Source of the DNA: Rhea pennata | Lineage: Eukaryota; Chordata; Aves; Rheiformes; Rheidae | NCBI RefSeq assembly: GCF_028389875.1 | Contig: NC_084663.1 | Coordinates: 992,001-1,056,000, forward strand | DNA length: 64,000 bases | Direction: 5' to 3' | Shown here: positions 13,046 through 25,500 of the stretch, in pieces | Position numbering within the stretch: the stretch's first letter is position 1 | Layout: the number at the start of each line of letters is the position of its first letter | Notes under the pieces: model-generated | The model's database searches: none | Told to the model about the DNA's origin: nothing | What the model saw: only the letters and a program-made list of their open reading frames with translations | Program-made: the position numbers and the translations under genes

Positions 13046-16000
13046 TCTTCTGGAATAGGATGCACTTTACCTAACTTGTAGACATTTATACTATAGACGT
13101 CTAATCTGAATTAGTCACCCAAACCCACTTCGCAGTCAAAGAGAAATGAGCAATCTCTAAAGTAACACGTGTCTCTATTTTGGACTTCTGTATCAGAAGA
13201 AAATAAGCACCTGTCTCCACTGACTAAAAAAAAGGAATTCTGAATTGTTACCTCGGATATAGGTATTTACTTCACTGAAGTTTAAATATCTGTGATAGGT
13301 TTCCTGCCCCTTGTAAGTGAAGGTAGAGTCTGAAATACAGTATTAGGAAAAGTGACTGGAGTCATAGAAGGAAATCTAAAAAGTTGCTTAAAGAGAAAAT
13401 GTAGGATCGACCATGGACAATGCAATGTTAACAAAGATATAAAGGTCTGAGAAAAACGCACAAATAGTGAAAAACAGGCGAGCACTCAGGAAAGCAATCT
13501 TCTATGCTTTAAAAAAAAATGAAGTAGAATCAAGTTGAAATCTAGCATTTATTATTTTCTAAATTGTTAAACAGAGTTGATCGAGCACCTATTGATCATT
13601 AACTGGATACTCCATGGCTCAGGGTTTCAGGTGCTCAGGTCTTTGGGTGGATAACCTGGATATTACATCCATTATGTTTAGTTTGATTTAATCTAACACG
13701 AAATCACATCTTCTGTTGCACTGCGGCAGTCTCGCTATTCCCAGTCCCTTTACATTTATACTGCCTGGCAAACACCCTGGCACTGCATGGCATTAGAGCT
13801 CATCTGTTCCTACCATGCCTATTCAGTAAACTAAACATGCAGAAAATTAATGACAGGCCAGGGGCAGGCAGGAGCAGTCCTCTGCCAGTTTGCTTCCCTG
13901 CAACAACTTCGTGAAGCATGTGACTAGCACTAATGCAAAAGGACAAACTGAGAATATGCAGCACCACAGACTAGGTTAGTTTAAATTAGAACCACACCCT
14001 ATTTAAATCAGACAGCCAGAGACAGGCTTTTTCTTCCTTTATTTCCTAGGTCATATATTTCTGTAACCTCCCTTATGCCAGCACTATTTAAGCAACTACA
14101 CATCAAGCTGGTTGAGGGAGCTGATCCAGCTGAAAACTACTCACTTTAAGTAGTGTTAGTATTCAGTCAGATCTGCTCCCCAAGGTGGCACACCACATGG
14201 TTACACAAATATTAGTGCCAACACATCGCAACCTGGATTTAGGCCAGCTTATGTTGCTGTGAAACCGCACTCTTAGCTCTCTGACTTGGGAAGACTGTAT
14301 ATAGCTTTCAAGTCTGTTAATCAATAGCCTCAATTATCCTTCTGAAAGCGCGAATCTGTCTTAACACAAGAAAGTGTTGTTAAATTGTGTGCTAGACCAT
14401 GTTTTGAAGGAACAACAAATGAAAAACTTACAGTCAAAGAAACAACCCCTTCTCATCTCATCCCACCCCACATCCCCATGAAAAATTCTGCATGCAAAAG
14501 TAAGAATCTCCTGAAAAAAATCCATAGGTTCTGCAAGACTATAAGGAATTAAGACAAAAAGAAACATAAATATACAGAATAGAATCTAAGTCATTTATCA
14601 TAATTTATCAGAAAGTGTCAGGATATATGTATCATGCACTTTCCCTGTTAACATAACTAAAACCATCAGAGAAACATCAAAGACAAAATTGGAAATGAAA
14701 TTTTGTATTCTTTTTCCTACTTCCTTCTGAGAGGCTGCAACACAGAAAAACATTCCCAGGACTGTAATCTTCCCCTTCTTGTAAGTCTTCCTTTTAATAA
14801 GTAATGCCAATGCCTTTTTTGCTGCTTTTGCTCCTTGCTCTGCCAAACAGAAATCAGAGTTAAACTGACTTAAATATTTATCAGTCTGACTGCAGGCCAC
14901 AGTGTTCTCAACAGCAGCAAACTGCAGAACTGAAAAATAAATAAATAAAATTAAGAGACCAGTAGAGGACATTCTAGTAAGAGCAGCAAAGAGTCTTTTG
15001 CAAACTGAATGCAAACTTTTAATCAATGAAATCAATATGGCTGGAAAGTTTTCTTTGCAAATACTGTAGATTGTCTAGCATTCCATCTACCAAAACATGA
15101 GCTGGTGAAAGTTTCTTATTTTGTATAGGTAAGGAAATAGTTCAAAGCTCTGCCTGTCTGGCTTAAATAACTTCTTGAACTTTGCCATTTTACCATAATG
15201 TTATTTTCTCATGCCTTCCGGTTTCCTCCTCTGTAAAGATAAGATTGTGTCCTTAAACACACGACACTGACACAATGGTAAGAAATGCAATGCTTGCAAT
15301 GCAGTAATATCCAGAGGCCCCAGTTCAGAGACAGGGTTCCACTGCACCAGGCACCATGTAAACATAGCAGACCTGCAAACTCTTCGGGGCAGCAATCAAT
15401 TCACACAGAATGAGAAAACAGGTAGACAGAGAAACCAAGAAGAAAAAGTAGTAGTCAGCAGTCATACCTCACAGCTGCAAAGCTTCCATACTCAGGCTAA
15501 TGATTTTAACTTCCTTCTTTTGACATTACGTTCTTCTAAGATAGCTCATCTTGATTTTGCTGACAACCCCCTTTCAAAAGCTCACTGCCACATAGTGTTT
15601 AGCTTGAAGTGATCCTTGCCAAAGATGACAGTTTCAGTTATGCTGTAGGTATTGCTACATATTCATTCTATTACTACTTGCACGGTCTTAGGTTTATCTA
15701 GGACTAGATGGTATTAATAAGAGAGAATGTCACTCTTTGAATTCAATTAGTGATAGAACTTCCAGCTTGCAGACCTATCTAAACACAACGTATGTTATGT
15801 GTACAACATTCAAATTATTATTAACATTCTTAACCCTAGCTATGAAAGTTTTGTTTCCTAAGTTAATTAACATTTATTTGCTTTAACTTCTCCCCACATC
15901 CCAGAATTAACATTTGGGCAAAAATAACCCAAACATCCAATGATAATGTCAGTGTTGGTTATTGCACAGAAAACTGTTTCAGTTCCTTGTTTTGATCTGC

Positions 16001-18186
16001 TGAGAAGTCCATGACAGAAGGAATATATGCAGAAGAAAAGGGGGAAAAAAAAGTATGATTAAAGAAACAAAAGGCCACACAGCAGTGGACAGAAAAGACA
16101 ACATACTTTTGCTTCTAAAAATAGTGACTCAAAGACAACATTTAAGTTCCTTTTTTTGCTACTGTTGGTCACAAAGAGACCACATTCTTTCCCTGATCCC
16201 TGTACAAACCCACTGACATCTGTAGATTTTCTGCAAAAAGGAGGTAATGCACAGTTATAAACTGATTCTTCAACCCACAAAATATAATTAAGAACAGAAC
16301 TGTGTTACTCTAGAAACATGGTAAAAGACTGTTACTCTAAATTGTGGCTCCATATCAGCTCTCCATCTAAGCAGTCAAATATCATTCATTAATACTAATT
16401 GAGGAGAGCAGAGTTAACAAACCATTCTCAATTTTCTCAATTTAAGGTCTAGTAAAACAACAAGAATTCCTACAAACATTCCTCCTTATAAAGTTCTCAA
16501 AAGAATCCATCAAATACTTAGCTCTTGATTTACTCTCAACTCATTGACCTCATCTGTTTTTCCTGCATCATTTATAGCCAAGTTTCCCAGTTATTCTTGT
16601 CATTCTACTATTGTTTCAGAAGTGTTTACTATAACAAGATACTCTTCTATTTCTTGGCATTCCAGTTCACCCATTTTTTATGACTGCGCTCATTACACTG
16701 TTCTAGCTATTGCCCTTCAGGCGCTAACACTTTAGACTCCAGGCCGCTGCATTAAGAAAGCATACTATTTGGTTATGTATGTGAAGTTATTTTCCCTAGC
16801 ATGCAATCAACAGTTTCTACACTTACACTTCTACAAACCTTATAAGCAGGGAGAGAAAAGAAGAAAGCTCATCTTCCCTGATGCTCCCCCTCCATGAGCT
16901 CTGTTCAGACGCATCATCTTTCTTCACTGAAATTCAGTACCACTGATCCCCTAATGCATCTCAGGGAAGAAAAATAGTTTTGGTTTCTCTTTTGACACCT
17001 TAGCCGATATCCAATAAAACTCAGGGGAAAAACATGGAAAGAAACGTTCCTTCTACAGAGCATGGAAAAACATGATCAGCTATGCCTCAGATGTCTCCCT
17101 AATGAGGAAGGGGAGAAGCAGAGCTAAGAGATTCCTCCTTATTTTAGCTCAGGATCGTATTATCTGGGGAGAGCAAAAATTTAATTCATTCCAGCTGACA
17201 GCCCATCCAACCAATGAACCATGAGCCATGGGTGGCAGGGGGAAAAAAAGCACACAGAATTGTCTATCCATAGCAGCTCTCCTGGTAACCCTTTTCAAAG
17301 GATGACTTGCAAGGAGTTTGAGCTTTCCTCACAAGACAGCACTACGCGTAACAGATTATGCCACTAGCAATAGCAGCCTGCAGTTTTCTAAAAGTAATTT
17401 AAGCCCACAGACCAAAGCAGCTTGAACACTATTAGAACAAAAAACACCGCAATTTTTTTAACATAGTTCTCTCTTTATTACTCACTTTTATTCAATATTC
17501 TCCTATTTCTGAACCATGAACTTCCAAATTCAGCCTGTCCCATCTACAGCACGACTATAAATTCATGAAACACTGGGTAAAGAACAAAAATGCTTCAGTG
17601 CTCCCTTCCATCCCCAAAACAAGTGTTCAACATTAGTCACTTGTTATTTTCAAGTCTGCATTAATCTCCCAAAACCTCAACACTGTTTTCTGTACTATGC
17701 CTCTAATACCATTCTGCTAAAGACAGTGCCCTTCCTGAAAGGCTTCTGCAGTACCTCAAACTTCCAAAAGTTCCTGGACAGGACATTGCCCTAGGTCCCA
17801 GAATTTGCAACATAACACAAAGGAAGTATAAAAAGGTCACCAAAAGCATGCACAGATCAAATGCATGAAAACAAAGTAAGTTTTCGATTTCAAGTAATTT
17901 TGTTCTTATCCAATCTTCATTTGCCTTCTCCTGAGCAAGTCTTTATTGCTACCACTTAAGTTGATGCAGATCATAACCTGTTCCTATTGCATATTCCAAA
18001 ATTTAGCTTTGCTTACCATGGTACCACCATTAGTTGCTATGGAAATTGCTATACTACTAGCCACTGGATTTTTTTTTAACCATTATTTTTTAACCATTAG
18101 AAGCAAGCAGTTTGCCAAAATACTTTTAAGTGACAGAGTAATTGCTGAAGTCATAAATGTTTACTCCCTCATCATTTCTAAAGCAA

Positions 18187-18203
18187 CGCTCTATTAAAAA
18201 AAA
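18187..18203. repeat. Poly(A) run
   Basis: About 17 consecutive A after ctatt. The preceding sequence does not resemble a processed transcript. Confidence 0.85.
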
Positions 18204-18369
18204 AAAAAAAAAGTTTGCTAGGAAGCAATTATATGCTTGGTTTCAAACACATATAGCTCACAAGACTGAGTTCAAAATTTGTTCTATGCTTTTGATGGGG
18301 AAAAACTATGCTACGGAAAAAAGCTTCAGCCTTAAAAATACTAATTTTTAAGCAGGAGATCAAGATTTT

Positions 18370-18392
18370 ATATATATATATATATGTATATA
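18370..18392. repeat. TA-rich dinucleotide run
   Basis: A (TA)n stretch interrupted by one G, in the inferred intron. Confidence 0.85.
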
Positions 18393-19240
18393 AAACAAAC
18401 CTCAAGTCCTTCCAGCTTCCCTCAATTTCTCTTTTTCACTTCCCAGTTTTTTTTTTTTTTTGTTTTGTTTTTGGTTTTTTTGTTTTTTAAGTTAGTACAA
18501 AACAAGGCCTTCAAATTAGGAAAGAAACCTTCATCAGATTGGTCAAGAAAAGGTCTTCCTGCAAGATCATGTGCTGTAGTAATTCGATCCGCAGCTACAG
18601 CTCCTGCCGCGGTTCCTGCGCGTCAAGGACCGCTCCGCTGCGCGGGGCAGAGCCCCGGGGACCGAGGCGCGCGCTGCGTGCGCCGGAGCCACCGGGCCTC
18701 CCGCAGGGCCCGAGCCCGGCTCTCCGGCGCTGCCAACGCGGGCGCTCGGGGCCGCCTCAGCCGCCGACCGGCGGCTGCGAGCGGGCGGCAGAGGAGCGCC
18801 GGCGGCCGCCGCCAGCCGCAGAACCAGAGCGGAGCCGCTCCGAAGCCGACCGCGGCGGCCGCGAGGCCCGCGCGAAGCGCGGCGGAGCCGGCGGCGGCCC
18901 CGAGCCGGCCCCAGCGCGCCCGGGGCCGCGCAGCGGCTCGCGACACCGGATTAAGGAAGCGGAGCGCGGGCGCGGCTGCACGGCCGGCGCCCCGCGGCCG
19001 ACGGGCGCCAGCAGCAGCAGCCAGGCAGCGGGCGGACGAGGCCGGCCGCGGCCCGGGCGGCGCGGGGCGCGGGCCGGGGGCGGCGGCGGCGCCGAGGGGG
19101 CGGCAGGCCGCGCGCCGCCTGCGCGCCGCGGGCAGCGGCCGGCGGAGGGGCGCGGGCCGCGCCGAGCGCCCCGGCCCCGGCGGGCGGCGCGGGCCGCGCT
19201 GACAGCTCGGCGGCGGCGGCGGGCCGGGCCGCGGTCTCAC

Positions 19241-19430
19241 CTGCTGGCGGTGCGGCCGGTCCGTCCCCGCCGCGGCGAGGCGGCCGCGCGCTGCCTGGGC
19301 TGCGGGGGCCGGCGGGCCGCGGGCATGGGCCGCGGGGCGCCGCGGCCGGGCTGCGCTGACAGCGGCGGCGAGGCGGCGAGCTGGCGGGCGCTCCGGCGGC
19401 CTCCAAAATGGCGGCGGCCCGGCCTGCCTG
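19241..19430 (-). other. Probable non-coding first exon of the minus-strand gene
   Basis: The exon is bounded on its 3' side by the minus-strand donor CAG|GTGAGA (exon end 19241). On its 5' side it is bounded by the GC-box cluster from about 19443. No ATG-initiated frame in it resembles a known protein, so it is taken as 5' UTR. The 5' limit is an estimate. Confidence 0.45.
19404..19415 (+). promoter_or_regulatory. YY1-like motif
   Basis: CAAAATGGCGGC matches the core of the YY1 promoter element (AAnATGGCGGC). YY1 sites usually sit just downstream of the start, with this strand as the sense strand. Here it reads on +, opposite to the minus-strand donor. Confidence 0.5.
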
Positions 19431-19442
19431 CCCAGCGCCGCG

Positions 19443-19502
19443 AAGGGCGGGGCCGCGCGGGGGGCGGGGCCTGGCGGGGGGCGGGGCCCGGGGGCGGGGC
19501 GC
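19443..19502. promoter_or_regulatory. Cluster of GC boxes (Sp1/KLF-type)
   Basis: Four to five closely spaced GGGCGGGGC-like boxes lie within 60 bp, immediately upstream of the inferred minus-strand start and about 20 bp from the 95-bp minisatellite. Confidence 0.6.
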
Positions 19503-19521
19503 GGCCGGCGGGAGGCGCTCG

Positions 19522-21820
19522 GGGACGGGGCAGGGCCCGGCGGGCCAAGGCCTTGGGGCACATTGAGGGAAGGGACAGGGCCCGGTGGGGCGGGTCACAG
19601 CCGGGGGCACGGGGACGGGGCTGGGGCCGGGGCGCGATGGACGGGCCAAGGCCTCGGGGCACATTGAGGGAAGGGACAGGGCCCGGCGGGGCGGGTCACG
19701 GCCGGGGGGACGGGGACGGGACCGGGGCCGGGGCGCGATGGACGGGCCAAGGCCTCGGGGCACATTGAGGGAAGGGACAGGGCCCGGCGGGGCGGGTCAC
19801 GGCTGGGGGGACGGGGACGGGGACGGGGCGCGATGGACGGGCCAAGGCCTCGGGGCACATTGAGGGAAGGGACAGGGCCCGGCGGGGCGGGTCACGGCCA
19901 GGGGGACGGGGACGGGGCCGGGGCGCGATGGACGGGCCAAGGCCTCGGGGCACATTGAGGGAAGGGACAGGGCCCGGCGGGGCGGGTCACGGCCAGGGGG
20001 ACGGGGCTGGGGCCGGGGCGCGATGGACGGGCCAAGGCCTCAGGGCACATTGAGGGAAGGGACAGGGCCCGGCGGGGCGGGTCACAGCCAGGGGGACGGG
20101 GACGGGGCCGGGGCGCGATGGACGGGCCAAGGCCTCGGGGCACATTGAGGGAAGGGACAGGGCCCGGCGGGGCGGGTCACGGCCGGGGGGACGGGGACGG
20201 GGCCGGGGCGCGATGGACGGGCCAAGGCCTCGGGGCACATTGAGGGAAGGGACAGGGCCCGGCGGGGCGGGTCACGGCCGGGGGGACGGGGCCGGGGCCG
20301 GGGCGCGATGGACGGGCCAAGGCCTCGGGGCACATTGAGGGAAGGGACAGGGCCCGGCGGGGCGGGTCACGGCCGGGGGGACGGGGACGGGGCCGGGGCG
20401 CGATGGACGGGCCAAGGCCTCGGGGCACATTGAGGGAAGGGACAGGGCCCGGCGGGGCGGGTCACGGCCGGGGGGACGGGGACGGGGACGGGGCGCGATG
20501 GACGGGCCAAGGCCTCGGGGCACATTGAGGGAAGGGACAGGGCCCGGCGGGGCGGGTCACGGCCGGGGGGACGGGGACGGGGCCGGGGCGCGATGGACGG
20601 GCCAAGGCCTCGGGGCACATTGAGGGAAGGGACAGGGCCCGGCGGGGCGGGTCACGGCCGGGGGGACGGGGACGGGGACGGGGCGCGATGGACGGGCCAA
20701 GGCCTCGGGGCACATTGAGGGAAGGGACAGGGCCCGGCGGGGCGGGTCACGGCTGGGGGGACGGGGCCGGGGCGCGATGGACGGGCCAAGGCCTCGGGGC
20801 ACATTGAGGGAAGGGACAGGGCCCGGCGGGGCAGGTCACGGCCGGGGGGACGGGGCCGGGGCCGGGGTGCGATGGACGGGCCAAGGCCTCGGGGCACATT
20901 GAGGGAAGGGACAGGGCCCGGCGGGGCGGGTCACGGCCGGGGGGACGGGGCCGGGGACGGGGCGCGATGGACGGGCCATGGCCTTGGGGCACATTGAGGG
21001 AAGGGACAGGGCCCGGCGGGGCGGGTCACGGCTGGGGGGATGGGGCTGGGGACGGGGCGCGATGGACGGGCCAAGGCCTCGGGGCACATTGAGGGAAGGG
21101 ACAGGGCCCGGCGGGGCGGGTCACGGCTAGGGGGACGGGGACGGGGACGGGGTGCGATGGACGGGCCATGGCCTTGGGGCACATTGAGGGAAGGGACAGG
21201 GCCCGGCGGGGCGGGTCACGGCCGGGGGGACGGGGACGGGGCGCGATGGACGGGCCAAGGCCTCGGGGCACATTGAGGGAAGGGACAGGGCCCGGCGGGG
21301 CGGGTCACGGCCGGGGGGACGGGGCCGGGGCCGGGGCGCGATGGACGGGCCAAGGCCTCGGGGCACATTGAGGGAAGGGACAGGGCCCGGCGGGGCGGGT
21401 CACGGCCGGGGGGACGGGGCCGGGGCGCGATGGACGGGCCAAGGCCTCGGGGCACATTGAGGGAAGGGACAGGGCCCGGCGGGGCGGGTCACGGCCGGGG
21501 GGACGGGGACGGGGCCGGGGCCGGGGCCGGGGCGCGATGGACGGGCCAAGGCCTCGGGGCACATTGAGGGAAGGGACAGGGCCCGGCGGGGCGGGTCACG
21601 GCCGGGGGAACGGGGACGGGGACGGGGCGCGATGGACGGGCCAAGGCCTCGGGGCACATTGAGGGAAGGGACAGGGCCCGGCGGGGCGGGTCACGGCCGG
21701 GGGGACGGGGACGGGGACGGGGACGGGGACAGGGACAGGGCGCGATGGACGGGCCAAGGCCTCGGGGCACATTGAGGGAAGGGACAGGGCCCGGCGGGGC
21801 GGGTCACGGCCGGGGGGACA
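19522..21820. repeat. 95-bp GC-rich minisatellite with nested GGGGAC/GGGGCC hexamers
   Basis: A repeated landmark (gggcacattgaggg) occurs about 24 times. Successive spacings are 101, 101, then mostly 95, with 89 (three times), 107 and 113 bp. All differ from 95 by multiples of six. The six-base steps come from varying numbers of GGGGAC/GGGGCC hexamers between gggtcacggcc and gcgcgatgg. Units are otherwise nearly identical and CpG-rich. Overlapping minus-strand frames of 80-90 codons in every unit are not genes. Confidence 0.97.
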
Positions 21821-22550
21821 CGTTCCGTTCAGGGACGGGGACAGGTCATGGACCTGAGGATGGCATTCAGCAAAGGCGCCAGGGCCCAGTCGGATGAGTC
21901 ATGGCCCTGGGGACCGGGACATGGCCCAGGGGCCCTGTAGACCTGTGGACAGCATTCAGCTAAGGGAACAGGGCCTGTTGGGATGAGTCGTGGCCTTGGG
22001 GATGTGTTCAGGGAAGGGACAAGGCCCAGTGGGATGGGTCACAGCCCTGAGGATGATGGGACGAGTCATGGCCCCCGGGACAGTGTTCAGCAATGAGGAC
22101 AGGGTCTGGAGGGACAGGACATGGCCTTGGGGATGGTTGGATGGGTCATATACCCAGAGACAGTGCTCAGTGACAAGGCTGGTCACTGGCGCGGACCAGG
22201 TCATGGCCTTGGGGACAGTTCTCAGCAACAGGGAGAGGGACAGTGGGGCAGGTCCCGGCTTTGGGGACAACATTCAGGGAAGGGCTCTGTGGGATGTGTC
22301 TTGGCCTCCAAACCTGGTAGAATGTGTCGTTGCCTCAGAGACGGCTTAGTGATGAGATCAGGACTCTGGAACAGGTGAGTTGTGGCCTTTGGGGTGGCAT
22401 TTAGTGAAGGGCAGACAGACCCCTGGGGTCTGTAGCCTTTGTGAGATGTTTAGTGAATGGGGACAGTTGGGAAGGGCAGAACCCAACTTGGCTGGGACAG
22501 GTTGTGGCCTTTGGGATAGTGATTAATGGAAGGGGTCAGCAAGAGCCCTT
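21821..22550. repeat. Diverged tail of the minisatellite with shorter (about 50-54 bp) units
   Basis: The motif gtcatggcc...ttggggacagtgttcag...aagggacagggcc recurs at roughly 50-54 bp spacing (for example near 21846, 21898, 21988, 22038, 22066, 22120, 22146, 22200, 22252 and 22297). It is clearly related to half of the 95-bp unit but lacks the hexamer segment. CpG sites are largely replaced by TG or CA. Confidence 0.8.
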
Positions 22551-25500
22551 CTGTGGCCCCTAGAAGCAACGTTTGATAATGGGGGTAGAAAGCGCAGGCT
22601 GGGGAAGGTTGGTATTTGGTGAAAATACAGAGCAGCTATATACAAATGTAATTTGGACAAAGAGATTGAATGAGGAGGGGGGAGAATTACAAAAGAACCA
22701 GCTGAATTTTTAGGGATAGTGGGAGAGATGGGAAAAGGAAGTGAAGAAAGAAAAGGGAATGATCCAAAAGATAGCACAAGGGTGCAAGAGAGAAATACCT
22801 CTCCTAGACGTGCATCCTTGGGGGATTAAGTTGCTTCCATTATTGCCTTGGTTAGGTTTTTGTAAGTATGTTAATAAACTGTTTTCTAAGTGCCAGTATT
22901 TTACAGGAAAAAAACAGAAACTGAATACATTATTTTTGTAATTCTAAAGTAAATTCTCGACATTAGATTTACCACGATGTCTTGTCTTCTTTCTCAGTCT
23001 TATTTAGGCCTCGACCCTGCTAATACAGATGCTTAAAATCTACATGGCTACTTCAGAACCTATGGACAGACGTACAGTAGAAAAGCCTGCTGATACAGTT
23101 ATGGTAGCAAACATGCCCAGTTGGATGGAAGTAATAACAGAGGGAAATGTGAGGATCACCAACAAGGCTTGTAAAATAAAAAGTTTTATACTTGCTGGGT
23201 TTACACTAGAGTTCCTCCCTCCCCCAAAATATAAAAAATCTTACTCATACCTGAGAATGCTAAATTGGCAAATTTTCTGTTCTATGCCTGTGTTTTGACT
23301 ATAAGGACTTGAAAGCAAGGGCTCCAAGAGAGTATCCAGTGCAGTAATTAACATCGTGTTGGTCATTAACAAGGGAAAAACAATGGTTAGTACAACTTAA
23401 GAAGTTTCATTTCTCTGTTTTGCCTATTGGAGAGTAATGAGCTTGTAAAGCATTTTTTGTGGCATGCTGTGGCTTCCGGGGACACAAGAATGAGTACCGA
23501 AGCAAATTCTTAAGGATCGTCCGGCCATCTCCCCAGCGTATTCATTTGCCATTCCTCTATTCAGACCTGGAAGGCCAGGATTATGGAGCCCACTCTGGCT
23601 GTCTTCTAGAATATCAGTCTTGAAACAGCTTCTTTATTTTTGCCTCTAAATCTGGGGAATGCAGTAAAATACAGCTTAATTAAAGGGGCAGTGAGAATAG
23701 AGTCAGGCTGATAGACTGACCTCTCACAAACCATAATGAGTGGAGGTACAAGAACAGTAAGAGTTAAGTACATAAAATAACCCGTGAGCCTGAGACTCAA
23801 GGACAGCTATATTCAACTGCAAACAAACTGCTGGTTTCTTCTGTAGCTACTCATGCTGACATGGAGATGCTGAATACAGTTATGACCTCATTTCTGTTCA
23901 AATACATACAAAAATCAACACATTTCACATCTTTGCTGTTTTAAAAGTCAATACTGGAATATAAGCAATGAAAAATACCATGCTATTTTCCTTTTACTGG
24001 TGTTTCAGCTTTCCTAAACAGGAAGAAGCTGATCATTTAGTGTCTTTGCTCCAAAAATGTTAGCATTTCCAAGGCAATTATTTATTGGGTTCATGCTGTC
24101 CATGTTTAGTTCAGTGCATACTTAAGAATGTGTACCTTGAATGGTCTTCTGATTATTTAGTTTCCAACACAGCAAAAAGATATTCAGAAAAGGAATACTT
24201 CTTTCACGGTTTTATAGTGAAACTAAGTATTTTTATGATTTGGTTCTAAACTAGTTCAGTGATTTCACCAGGTTACAAAATTTCACCAGGTGTAAATTTA
24301 CTTTTAAAACCTGAAGTCAGGAAACAACAGCAAAAAAGAAACAGCCTTGCTGCTTAGATAATGTTTTATAACAGCCCAGTTTCACCAGTGAGCATTGCAG
24401 AAGTCGCATGAAATGAACATATAGAAGGAGCAAGGAACAGCAGTGCCCGGTCCTATTAAATTAACAGTAACTCAAGCATTTGGATGCAGCCACTGTGCCG
24501 GCTAGTGACCTCAGTTCTCCCTTTCTTAGAGAAGGATCAAGACGCCAGATCTGTCTGCCACTGTGCTGTGTCAAAAAGTCTTGTGGAATACTAGCTCAGC
24601 TGCAACCTCTTTGAGACAGCGAGTTGTCCTTGTGCCAATTTGTATGTCATTAGCATATTGTTGATGCTAACTTAATAACGAATAAAGATAATTTTTAAGC
24701 AACCCAAATTGTGTAAGCACACAGCATGTAAACACACAGCATATAGAACTTACTCTAGCAGGTGACCAAATAGGTGTTCTAAGGGTAAAGTAAGAATTCA
24801 TCCTACTGGACCTGGCAAGCACAGTTAATCACTGTTATTTCATGATTGTATTGCAGTGCTGTACCTAAAGCCATGGCTTCCAAATCTGTCTGACATTGCG
24901 TCCAGTCTTGGGGGCTAGCCTCTGCTTTTGTCAGTCCTGCAATCCCAAGTATCAGCATGCATAATTGTATTTTTGTCATTATGCAAACTTTCAGTCTTGG
25001 GACTACAAGTCTGGTGAACACTACCTCACTTTTTTATGAGCATTGAACATATATTTTACACACTGTGCAAAATCAGAGAAAACTAAGTTGTTAACATATA
25101 TCTCTGAACTTGAAAAGCTGTCTCTGTTTAACTCAAATAACTGATTTACACCCTGAGCACTTGGGATGTAATCAGTTGCATTTTGTTGTGTGACTTGATA
25201 TACTACAAGATAGGAAGAGGTTGTGGGTTTGTTTTGAGCATTGAATCTTGTTCTAAGGAAGTTTTGTTTCTGATTTTGAAGTTTAATTAAAAAAAAAATT
25301 AAAAAACCCAAATATTTGTTGTCAGAAATCCAAAGATCACTGCAATGTACACTTTGGGGGAATATGGATACTTGTGTCCTGCTTCAGACCCACAGCGCAG
25401 TGAACCTTACAGATTTCAGATCCTCAGCACGGTCCTCCAGGACTAGGGGAATGAAACTGAGCCGCACTAGGGATTCACACCTAGAATGGGATTAGGCACA

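Larger units (their letters stand above)
1..19240 (-). other. Inferred first intron of the minus-strand gene; no coding exon seen
   Basis: AT-rich sequence downstream of the minus-strand donor at 19241. I searched both strands for PPP6R2 N-terminal coding sequence and for other recognisable exons and found none. The listed CR1 fragments, the 45-bp duplication, the inverted-repeat element and homopolymer runs are the only structured features. The stretches 1-2648, 3470-5221, 5312-6650, 6736-9175, 9422-12748 and 13046-18590 hold nothing else I can support. The first coding exon must lie to the left of the window if the intron assignment is right. Confidence 0.45.
18590..19521 (-). promoter_or_regulatory. 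CpG island and promoter of a minus-strand gene (PPP6R2 by synteny)
   Basis: An abrupt CpG-rich block. It contains four or five GC boxes (GGGCGGGGC-type) at about 19443-19502 and a YY1-like CAAAATGGCGGC at 19404-19415. A good minus-strand splice donor (CCAGCAG|GTGAGA) has its exon end at 19241. This arrangement suggests initiation near 19420-19440 on the minus strand. In vertebrates PPP6R2 lies head-to-head with DENND6B, so it is the favoured gene, but no PPP6R2 codon is visible here. Confidence 0.6.

Noticed and set aside
14598-15035. A 145-codon minus-strand frame with hydrophobic segments.
   Set aside because: No recognised family, no promoter or splice context, and a length plausible by chance in 19 kb of DNA.
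15079-15098. Minus-strand ATG TTT TGG, resembling the MFW start of PPP6R proteins.
   Set aside because: The next codon is TAG and no following sequence resembles the family. It is a chance trinucleotide match.
18384-19768. Long open frames on both strands across the CpG island (272, 312 and 409 codons).
   Set aside because: Very high GC removes stop codons in all frames. Sequences are low-complexity Arg/Ala/Pro with no domain, and frames overlap on both strands.
19595-21770. A ladder of minus-strand open frames of 79-93 codons, one per 95-bp unit, with a repeated Pro/Arg-rich sequence.
   Set aside because: They begin at a GTG in each unit and simply reflect the repeat. The unit length is not a multiple of three, so the frame rotates. 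There is no splice, start or family support.
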